12,717 nt of DNA from JBNGDW01 sp049975325 (GTDB lineage: Bacteria > Cloacimonadota > Cloacimonadia > JGIOTU-2 > JBNGDW01). How positions within the stretch are numbered: the first letter of the stretch is position 1; every line of letters begins with the position of its first letter. Shown piece by piece: positions 6,522 through 12,717 of this stretch. Both the position numbers and the translations under genes were made by a program. Below the pieces are notes generated by a model, which was given only the letters and a program-made list of their open reading frames with translations, did not search any database and had not been told where the DNA came from. The stretch lies in contig JBNGDW010000047.1 in NCBI GenBank assembly GCA_049975325.1, forward strand, positions 1 through 12,717. The letters run 5' to 3'.

Positions 6522-8399
6522 ATGAAGAATATTAAAGAATTGGAAGCATTAAGTCGATTATGTAGAGGTGATATACTAAAGATGACCACCATAGCCCAAA
6601 GTGGGCATCCGGGTGGCTCTATGTCTTCTTTAGAATTATATCTCTCTTTATATGCATTTGCCAATATCTCGCCAGAAAACCTTTATCACAAAACAAGAGA
6701 TAGAATAGTGATAAGTCATGGACATACAGCTCCAGGGATCTATTCTGTGTTGGGAAGACTTGGATTTTTCAATATAGATGAAGCGATTGCTTATTTCCGA
6801 AAGGCTGGGAGTATTTTTGAAGGCCATGTAGAGCCATCAGTTCCTGGCATAGAATGGGCAACAGGGAATTTAGGGCAGGGACTTTCTGCTGGATGCGGAT
6901 TTGCACTTGCCGGGAAACAAAAAGGGCTTCCCTATAAGGTTTTTGTGGCAATGGGAGATGGGGAACAGCAAAAAGGACAGATTGCAGAGGCAAGAAGATT
7001 TGCAAAAAAATACCAGCTAAATAACATTACTGTACTCATTGATTATAACAAACTGCAAATAAGTGGGTCTATTGATAGAATAATGCCTCAGAATATAATT
7101 GGAAATTATCAGTCAGATGGCTGGGAAACAGTCGAGATTGACGGTCATGATTTCCAGCAAATCTTTGCTGCTTTGCAACAGGCTGTTAGCAATGACTCAC
7201 CTACGGCAATTATTGCTCACACCGTTATGGGTAAAGGCGTTTCTTTTATGGAGAATGATGAAACATTTCACGGTAAGGCATTAAGTGAAGAGCAGTGCAG
7301 AAAAGCACTGGCTGAGCTTGATCTTCCCTGTGATCTTGAGCTTTACAAAGAAATGCGCTCGAATTTTATACCAACTAAAAATAGGTACAACATCAAATCA
7401 CATTTCCCCAAGATTAATACTGGAACCCCCAAGGTTTATCAAGAAGATACCAAGGTTGCCTGCAGAGATGCATATGGCAATGCCCTTGTTGACCTGATTA
7501 GCGTAAATAAGAATAGTGAATTTGCTGTGTTTGATTGTGATCTGGCAGGCTCGGTTCGAACTGAAATAATCGAAAAGAAATTTCCAGCAAAATTTTATCA
7601 AGGAGGTATACAAGAGCATAATACCGCAGTTATTGCGGGTGCTGTCTCCAAAGAAGATATTATCTCATTTTTCTCTGATTTTGGGGTTTTTGGAATTGAT
7701 GAGACATACAACCAACAAAGACTAAACGACATTAATCATACAAATCTTAAACTCGTTACTACTCATGTGGGACTTGATGTAGGAGAAGATGGCAAGACTC
7801 ATCAATGCATTGACTATATTGGTATAATGCGAAATCTCTTTGGGTTCAAAATTATTATCCCTGGAGACGCAAATCAAACAGATAGGATTATTCGTTATAT
7901 ATCCACCCGGCCTGGTAATTTTGTGGTTCCTATCCCGCGTTCAAAGTCCAGCATCATTTTAGATGAATCTGGAGAGGTCTATTACAATCTTGAGTATAAA
8001 TTTGAGTATGGGAAAGCGGACCAACTTCGTAAAGGGAAGGTTGCTACAATTATTTCCACTGGTAACATGATTGAAAAAGCATTGGAGGTTTTTGAACTGC
8101 TTGCTAAGCAAAATATATATATTTCTGTCTGGAATTTTTCATGTCTATCTGACATAAATCCTGATGATCTAAAGGCTGCTGCTTCTACCGGATATATTTT
8201 TACTTATGAGGATCATAATGTAAATACAGGTTTAGGAAACATTATTGCGGAAAAATTAGTTGAATATGGGATTCAATGCAAATTGATAAAATTTGGTGTG
8301 GAGCAATACGGAGTCTCTGGCAAGAATGAAGAGGTCTATAAGACGCAAGGCTTGGATGCTGATTCAGTGGTAAAGAGGATTAAGAAAATTTTGCTGTGA
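6522..8399 (+). CDS. tkt: Transketolase (single-chain, TPP-dependent)
   Basis: This thiamine-diphosphate enzyme moves two-carbon ketol units between sugar phosphates in the non-oxidative pentose phosphate pathway. At 625 residues it is slightly shorter than typical proteobacterial transketolases but carries both halves in one chain. The N-terminal TPP domain has SGHPGG (His29), SHGHTAPG (His68), TGNLGQG (114-120) and the Mg/TPP motif GDGE (145-148) with Asn176. The C-terminal pyrimidine-binding domain has the conserved Glu365 in GGIQEHN, FSDFGVF, and THVGLDVGEDGKTHQ (His415, His427). GTG at 6519 directly precedes ATG at 6522 in frame, so either may start; AGGAAG at 6505-6510 serves both. It lies 15 bases after rph and 58 before a glycosyltransferase gene. 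Its style (GLDVGEDG) is nearer to two-subunit or archaeal-like forms than to E. coli TktA. It may serve central metabolism, glycan sugar supply, or both. Confidence 0.94.
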   Translation: MKNIKELEALSRLCRGDILKMTTIAQSGHPGGSMSSLELYLSLYAFANISPENLYHKTRDRIVISHGHTAPGIYSVLGRLGFFNIDEAIAYFRKAGSIFEGHVEPSVPGIEWATGNLGQGLSAGCGFALAGKQKGLPYKVFVAMGDGEQQKGQIAEARRFAKKYQLNNITVLIDYNKLQISGSIDRIMPQNIIGNYQSDGWETVEIDGHDFQQIFAALQQAVSNDSPTAIIAHTVMGKGVSFMENDETFHGKALSEEQCRKALAELDLPCDLELYKEMRSNFIPTKNRYNIKSHFPKINTGTPKVYQEDTKVACRDAYGNALVDLISVNKNSEFAVFDCDLAGSVRTEIIEKKFPAKFYQGGIQEHNTAVIAGAVSKEDIISFFSDFGVFGIDETYNQQRLNDINHTNLKLVTTHVGLDVGEDGKTHQCIDYIGIMRNLFGFKIIIPGDANQTDRIIRYISTRPGNFVVPIPRSKSSIILDESGEVYYNLEYKFEYGKADQLRKGKVATIISTGNMIEKALEVFELLAKQNIYISVWNFSCLSDINPDDLKAAASTGYIFTYEDHNVNTGLGNIIAEKLVEYGIQCKLIKFGVEQYGVSGKNEEVYKTQGLDADSVVKRIKKILL

Positions 8400-8457
8400 A
8401 GAATTGTACCCTTTTTAAGAAGTAATTTTAAATCTACCTTTTTGGCCGGCAGCCCAG

Positions 8458-9591
8458 ATGAAAATATTCTACATTGATCCCAACAACACAACCCCTCAGA
8501 TTAACTATCCATTATTAAGAGAGTTACAAGAAAAAGAAGATGTTGAGGTAGAGTATATATCTTCGCCAAACGATATTGTGGTTGGGCATTATCCAGAAGA
8601 GAATATCAACACTGATTATATCTTTTTTAAACATACATGGCGGATAAAGAGAAAGGCTTTCCGCCGATTGTTGAAATTATGGACCTATCCTATCAGCCTT
8701 TTTCTACTTTTTATCACGGCAAAGAAAAGCAATATTGCAATTATTCATTTTAACTGGTTATTCTTCCCTCCCATTGAGTTCTTATTTATTAAACTTTGTA
8801 AGTCTATCGGTATCAAAGTGGTGCTTACCCAACATGAGTCACCAATCAGGCTTAGACTTCTAAATTTTTTTCTAGATGGAATTTTTGAAGAAGCTGATAG
8901 GATTATATGTCTTTCTGACTATATGAAACGCCTGTTTGGAGAAAGATTTGCAGATAAAATTACGGTTATTAAACATGGAAATTGTTATGAAAATATGGTC
9001 AAACGATTTACTCCAACCGAAATAGATAGCGATAACTACCATTTTACAATCTTATTTATGGGACATATAAAACCCTACAAAGGTATTGATCTTTTATTAG
9101 AAGCTATGCATGAGATAGTCTATGAAAAAAAACTCTTTACAATTTTACTTCGGATACGAGGCATATGTGATGATAGCTATTTAAGGCAGATTAATAGTAT
9201 GATAGAAGATTATGGATTAAAGGAGTATGTTGTATTCCAGCCCGGCTTTTTTACTTATCAAGAACTAATTGATGAGGTATACAGGGCTGATATGGGGGTA
9301 TTACCTTATAAAAGTGCAAGTCAAAGTGGAATTCCGTACATTTTTGCAGAGTTACACACGCCCTTGCTTGTAACAAATGTGGGGGCTTTGCCAGAGCAGG
9401 TATCATCCGAATTTACAGAGATTGTTTCTCCGAACCCCTCAGCCGTTGCAGATGGAATACTTTCTTTAATGAGAAGAATAAAGGAGAACGCGATCCCACC
9501 AGATGCATTTGATAACTACCTTAGCGAAAACAGCTTGCAACATACTGCTTCTAAATATTTTTTATTATATAAAGAGATAATTGGCAATTGA
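8458..9591 (+). CDS. GT4-type glycosyltransferase (GT-B fold), SQSG subclass
   Basis: This 377-residue glycosyltransferase probably adds a sugar from a nucleotide donor to a lipid-linked glycan at the cytoplasmic face of the membrane. The C-terminal donor-binding half is recognisable from FMGHIKPYKGIDLLLEA (about residues 200-216) and PYKSASQSGIPYIFAEL followed by VTNVGALPE (285-313). In this subclass both glutamates of the usual E-x7-E motif are replaced: by alignment around SQSG (288-291), Ser288 takes the first Glu position. The N-terminal half includes a hydrophobic, basic stretch (about 70-120) suited to membrane attachment. The ATG at 8458 has a poor Shine-Dalgarno sequence. A weak promoter-like pair in the 58-base gap (TTGTAC at 8404-8409 and TTAAAT at 8428-8433) leaves open a separate start of transcription. 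The stop overlaps the methyltransferase start by one base. Substrate unknown. Confidence 0.85.
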   Translation: MKIFYIDPNNTTPQINYPLLRELQEKEDVEVEYISSPNDIVVGHYPEENINTDYIFFKHTWRIKRKAFRRLLKLWTYPISLFLLFITAKKSNIAIIHFNWLFFPPIEFLFIKLCKSIGIKVVLTQHESPIRLRLLNFFLDGIFEEADRIICLSDYMKRLFGERFADKITVIKHGNCYENMVKRFTPTEIDSDNYHFTILFMGHIKPYKGIDLLLEAMHEIVYEKKLFTILLRIRGICDDSYLRQINSMIEDYGLKEYVVFQPGFFTYQELIDEVYRADMGVLPYKSASQSGIPYIFAELHTPLLVTNVGALPEQVSSEFTEIVSPNPSAVADGILSLMRRIKENAIPPDAFDNYLSENSLQHTASKYFLLYKEIIGN

Positions 9592-10349
9592 TGGATAAGC
9601 AAAAAGAGTATTACAAGAAGCTGGTAACACAATGGAGAGGAAACGAAATAGAGGACACCTGTGGGCGGGAGGCCCGGGAGCGTTATCTACAGAATCATAA
9701 AAAAAGATTTCAATATATAATTGATTTATGCACATCCATAAATCCTGATCGATCTGCAAGGGTTTTGGACATAGGGAGAAGCCATTTATCGGTTATGCTT
9801 TCACATTACTATAAGAATTTTGTGACTTTGGGTCTGCCCCTTGAGGACGATATAGGTGGCCATCGAGAGAGTGAACCGATGGAGATGGAGCATATCACAT
9901 TTGATTTGAATAGGAGCGATGAAGTTAATTTATGGCCAGACCGGGAGTTTGATCTTATTGTCTGCTCGGAAGTTATGGAACATCTCGCTATCGCTCTTGA
10001 ATATGTATTACTATTCTTCCATTATCTACTTAATGATGGAGGGTTTCTTGTGTGCTCTACTCCCAATGCTGCTGCTTTATACAAAAGAATCAAATTATTA
10101 CTCGGTAAAAATCCCTATGAAATGATACGGTTATATGGAAAAAATCCAGGACATTTCAGAGAGTTCACGAAACAAGAACTTGTTGAAATTGGCGATAAAT
10201 GCGGCTTTTCTTTAGTTTATCATAGATTTAAAAATTTTGTATCGAACACAGAATCATTAAAGGTGAATCTCTATAATCTATTTACTGATTTTATTCCTCC
10301 TTTCCGCTGGACCCAGATATTGATATATCAAAAAGGTGAAATAAAATAG
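9591..10349 (+). CDS. SAM-dependent methyltransferase (class I, Methyltransf_23-like)
   Basis: This 252-residue protein resembles the class I methyltransferases found in polysaccharide clusters. Visible marks are VLDIGRSHLS at residues 58-67 (motif I position), FDLIVCSEVMEHL (120-132; the EVMEHL step is highly typical), and GGFLVCSTPN for the motif III strand. Later comes GHFREFTKQEL, followed by a KCGF step, as in Methyltransf_23 proteins. Motif I keeps the Asp-x-Gly start but lacks the later glycines of DxGxGxG, which is unusual. It could methylate a sugar hydroxyl, a terminal sugar or a glycolipid intermediate; the target is not deducible. The ATG at 9591 is used because it forms a TGATG overlap with the preceding glycosyltransferase stop, indicating coupled translation. 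An in-frame TTG at 9588 is the alternative. Confidence 0.82.
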   Translation: MDKQKEYYKKLVTQWRGNEIEDTCGREARERYLQNHKKRFQYIIDLCTSINPDRSARVLDIGRSHLSVMLSHYYKNFVTLGLPLEDDIGGHRESEPMEMEHITFDLNRSDEVNLWPDREFDLIVCSEVMEHLAIALEYVLLFFHYLLNDGGFLVCSTPNAAALYKRIKLLLGKNPYEMIRLYGKNPGHFREFTKQELVEIGDKCGFSLVYHRFKNFVSNTESLKVNLYNLFTDFIPPFRWTQILIYQKGEIK

Positions 10350-10362
10350 AAAGGTGCATTCA

Positions 10363-11397
10363 ATGAGGATTTATTTAGCAACTTATCCCGCAATTCTAAT
10401 TACTCCCGGGGGACCAACCCATGTTTTATTTGCATTGGAAAGAGAGTTTAAAAAATTGGGTATAAAAGCCATCCTTTTCAATCCTTGGGATACAGAATTT
10501 CAATTTAATAAAGGCGATATTTTTCATCTTTTTGTTGCGGATGTCAGGAACTATGCCTTTGCTAAGGCGTTAAACAAAACTGCGATAAAGTATATGGTCT
10601 CACCGATTTTTTTTAGTGGGCATTCTCCTTTTCTTATAAAATCATATCGTACACTGGAAGGCATCTCAAGGATAATTCTTAAAGGGCTTTATTCAGACTA
10701 TTCTATGGTAAAGATGGTCTGCAATAATGCGGAATTGGTATTGCCTAATACAAAAGCAGAGGCAAATCTACTTGTAAAGGGTCTGGGGGTTGATAAAAAA
10801 AGGATAAGAATAATGTATAATGGAGTAGATGAAAAATTTTTACATGCAGATCCCTCTCTTTTTGAGAAGAAATATGGAGTGAAAGATTTTGTTCTAAATG
10901 TAGGCCATATTGGTTCTGAAAGGAAAAACACTCTTGCTCTAATTAAAGCCCTCCATAAGATTGACCATCCTGCAGTAATTATAACAGATTTTTTCGCAAA
11001 TGAGTTGACTGAAAAGTGCCTTAAAGAGGCTCGAAAAAATAAAAATCTCTTGATACTCGATAAAATACCTCACAATGACCCACTTTTGGCTTCTGCTTAT
11101 GCTGCCTGTCATACATTTGTTTTGCCATCAATGTTTGAGACGCCTGGAATAGCGGCTATGGAAGCAGCACTTGCTGGTGCAAATGTCGTGATAACCCCAT
11201 ACGGTGGCACCAAGGAGTATTTTGAAGATATGGCTGAATATGTTAATGTGCGCTCTATTGAATCAATAAGAAAAGCGATAGTTAACTCACTTAACAAAAA
11301 ACCGGACGAAAGACTTCAAGAACATATTAAAAAGAATTTTTTGTGGAGTGCTATTGCTCGCGAAACTTTGGGAATATATAAAGAAGCATTAAACTAA
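10363..11397 (+). CDS. GT4-family glycosyltransferase with intact E-x7-E motif
   Basis: This 344-residue retaining-type GT-B glycosyltransferase has an N-terminal acceptor domain beginning MRIYLATYPA with a PGGPTHVLFALE segment, the usual glycine-rich loop after the first strand. The C-terminal donor domain starts at NVGHIGSERKN (about residues 179-189, with the Arg-Lys pair that contacts donor phosphates). It contains PSMFETPGIAAMEAA, where Glu259 and Glu267 form the E-x7-E motif, then TPYGGTKEYF. RIMYNGVDEKF near residue 150 is the common linker motif. An in-frame GTG at 10354 exists, but ATG at 10363 is better: AAGG lies at 10351-10354, and the protein then opens directly on the first Rossmann strand. 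It follows the methyltransferase by 13 bases and is very probably co-transcribed. Donor and acceptor are unknown. Confidence 0.88.
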   Translation: MRIYLATYPAILITPGGPTHVLFALEREFKKLGIKAILFNPWDTEFQFNKGDIFHLFVADVRNYAFAKALNKTAIKYMVSPIFFSGHSPFLIKSYRTLEGISRIILKGLYSDYSMVKMVCNNAELVLPNTKAEANLLVKGLGVDKKRIRIMYNGVDEKFLHADPSLFEKKYGVKDFVLNVGHIGSERKNTLALIKALHKIDHPAVIITDFFANELTEKCLKEARKNKNLLILDKIPHNDPLLASAYAACHTFVLPSMFETPGIAAMEAALAGANVVITPYGGTKEYFEDMAEYVNVRSIESIRKAIVNSLNKKPDERLQEHIKKNFLWSAIARETLGIYKEALN

Positions 11398-11403
11398 TTA
11401 TTT

Positions 11404-11432
11404 TTGAAATTTCACTGATTTTTGTATAAAAT
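11404..11432 (+). promoter_or_regulatory. Candidate sigma-70-type promoter before the flippase gene
   Basis: The 83-base gap 11398-11480 holds TTGAAA at 11404-11409 and TAAAAT at 11427-11432 with a 17-base spacer, the optimal spacing. A transcript would start near 11440 and leave a leader of about 40 bases before the flippase GTG. No terminator hairpin with a T-run is visible in the gap, so read-through from the upstream glycosyltransferase is equally possible. Such boxes are frequent by chance in AT-rich DNA. Confidence 0.35.
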
Positions 11433-11480
11433 TATAAGTTGTTTCTGGATTTTATATCAAGCCGAGAAATGAAATAAAAA

Positions 11481-12717
11481 GTGATAAAGCTAAAAAAGAC
11501 TGCGAAGAATATCTTTGTATTATTTAGCGGGGACATTACCAGCAGAATAATTGGTTTTGTTGCAGCTGCATATTTAGCTCGCACATTGGGTGTCTCTAAT
11601 TTTGGTATAGTGGGTATTGGCTCTGCCTACCTTACTTACGCCCTGACAGTGAGCAGCAATGGACTACCAATACTGGGTGTTAGGAAAATAATTGAGTCCT
11701 CTGAGGAAAAATCGGTAAGTAATCTTGTTTCTGCCAGATTGGTCTTTTCTTTTATAGTTATATTCCTGACGATTATTATTTCCTTTTTTATCCAGTCTTC
11801 TCCTACTCGGGCAATAATTTTGGCCTATTCCCTTTACCTTATCCCAGCCGCGTTCCTTCTTGATTGGTATTTTCAAGCAAAAGAAAAAATGGGTGTTCTC
11901 GTATCCGGAAGAGTTCTGGGTGCATTGGTTTATCTCATTTTAGTTTTAATTTTGGTTAGAAGAGAAGGCGATGTTTTGAAAGTGGCACAAAGTTGGTTTT
12001 GGGGTGGAGTGGTTACAGCTATATTTTTTGTTTTACTCTACTTCAGAGAGGGTATAAGGCTAAAAATACATATTTCTTTTTCTAAAATAAAATCTTTATT
12101 CCTTGAAGCCTATACTCTGGGAGTGGCTAATATAATTTCTGAGCTTACTATAGCCTTTCCGCCAATTTTCCTTGGATTAGTAATGACCAGTAAAGATGTA
12201 GGCTATTACTCAGCAGGAGCAAGGTTAGTTGCACTTTTTCTGATTTTAGATAGGGTATTTTGTATTTCATTTTTTCCAGCAATTACCAGATGTGTAAAAG
12301 AAACTCCCCATATGCTTAATCAAATATTTAACCAAACATTAAAGTGGATTGTAGTTATTGCTATCCTAGTTGGTTTTTTGGGAATACTCCTGGCAGAGCC
12401 TTTAATTATATTTATTTTTGGCTCAGAATATCAAGTATCTATACAAGTATTTCAAATGTTAATGAGTTATTTTATTTTGACATTGATCAATTCGGTTCTG
12501 ACATTCACTTTGATCGCTCTTAACGAAGAAAGAACTTATACTATTTCACTTGTTGTTGGAGCAGCCTTCCTTTTATTTTCATCCTATTTTTTTGTGAAGA
12601 TATTCGGTTCCGCCGGAATGGGACTTGGGCTTGGAGTCTTTCAAATCACAGGATTATTTATAATGATAAATAAATTGAAGAAGTTTTTGAAGGTTGAGTT
12701 GTGGAGAACTATCATAA
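11481..12717 (+). CDS. Wzx-type polysaccharide flippase (MOP superfamily), 3' end beyond window
   Basis: The frame is open from GTG 11481 (an in-frame TAA at 11475-11477 blocks extension upstream) to the right edge, giving 412 residues without a stop. The N-terminus reads KTAKNIFVLFSGDITSRI, followed by AAYLARTLGVSNFG. This is the characteristic opening of oligosaccharide flippases of the Wzx/RfbX and related MOP exporters, with a cytoplasmic basic start, a first helix, and the LAR.LG..xFG loop. About ten hydrophobic segments follow. Further family-like marks are DWYFQAKEKM near residue 131, a GYYSAGARLV step near residue 235 and LAEPLIIFIFGSEYQ near residue 300. Such proteins flip lipid-linked sugar units across the inner membrane. 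Family length is commonly 420-500, so only a short C-terminal part is missing. The GTG start has just GAG at 11464-11466 upstream, a weak site. It fits functionally with the preceding glycosyltransferases. Confidence 0.85.
   Translation, partial: MIKLKKTAKNIFVLFSGDITSRIIGFVAAAYLARTLGVSNFGIVGIGSAYLTYALTVSSNGLPILGVRKIIESSEEKSVSNLVSARLVFSFIVIFLTIIISFFIQSSPTRAIILAYSLYLIPAAFLLDWYFQAKEKMGVLVSGRVLGALVYLILVLILVRREGDVLKVAQSWFWGGVVTAIFFVLLYFREGIRLKIHISFSKIKSLFLEAYTLGVANIISELTIAFPPIFLGLVMTSKDVGYYSAGARLVALFLILDRVFCISFFPAITRCVKETPHMLNQIFNQTLKWIVVIAILVGFLGILLAEPLIIFIFGSEYQVSIQVFQMLMSYFILTLINSVLTFTLIALNEERTYTISLVVGAAFLLFSSYFFVKIFGSAGMGLGLGVFQITGLFIMINKLKKFLKVELWRTII

Noticed and set aside
11664..11876. 70-residue minus-strand frame
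   Set aside because: It lies opposite the flippase frame, which is open for the full 412 codons and has family motifs.

Overview
This is an AT-rich bacterial segment. Every gene I can support lies on the + strand and the genes are packed tightly. It pairs housekeeping genes with surface-glycan genes. The MacB-type exporter pair, a YihY-family membrane protein and a Wzx-type flippase suggest a Gram-negative-like cell with an exported polysaccharide or lipid-linked glycan. The gene order and composition would fit an uncultivated-lineage genome, but the taxon cannot be fixed from sequence alone.

Layout. (1) Positions 3-209 hold the C-terminal end of an IS1595/ISXO2-type transposase cut by the window edge. 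A perfect TATAAT box sits at its end, just before the next gene. (2) Positions 236-2352 hold two extended short-chain dehydrogenase/reductase (SDR) nucleotide-sugar epimerase/dehydratases, separated by a 170-base gap that contains a small inverted repeat. (3) Positions 2389-6506 form a compact block: smpB (trans-translation), a LolD/MacB-type ABC ATPase and its FtsX/MacB-type permease, a YihY/BrkB-family membrane protein, and rph (RNase PH). These genes overlap by 4, 8 and 17 bases or are only 10 bases apart, so they are almost certainly one transcription unit. (4) A full-length single-chain transketolase (6522-8399) follows rph after 15 bases. (5) Positions 8458-11397 hold a GT4 glycosyltransferase, a SAM-dependent methyltransferase (TGATG overlap) and a second GT4 glycosyltransferase. 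(6) After an 83-base AT-rich gap with a candidate promoter, a Wzx-like polysaccharide flippase starts at a GTG and runs off the right edge.

How they could work together (inference). The SDR enzymes would make or interconvert activated sugars, and the two GT4 enzymes would add sugars to a lipid-linked acceptor. The methyltransferase would decorate or cap the glycan, and the flippase would move it across the inner membrane. Transketolase supplies pentose/heptose phosphates and could feed sugar-nucleotide synthesis, but it may simply be the general metabolic enzyme. The smpB to rph block looks like ordinary chromosomal housekeeping inside or next to the glycan locus. I see no tRNA, rRNA, CRISPR array, clear terminator or intergenic stretch above 300 bases. 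I found no clearly new system. The more interesting points are the IS end acting as a possible outward promoter, the odd SAM motif of the methyltransferase, the non-canonical active-site motif of the first GT4, and the placement of the housekeeping block.
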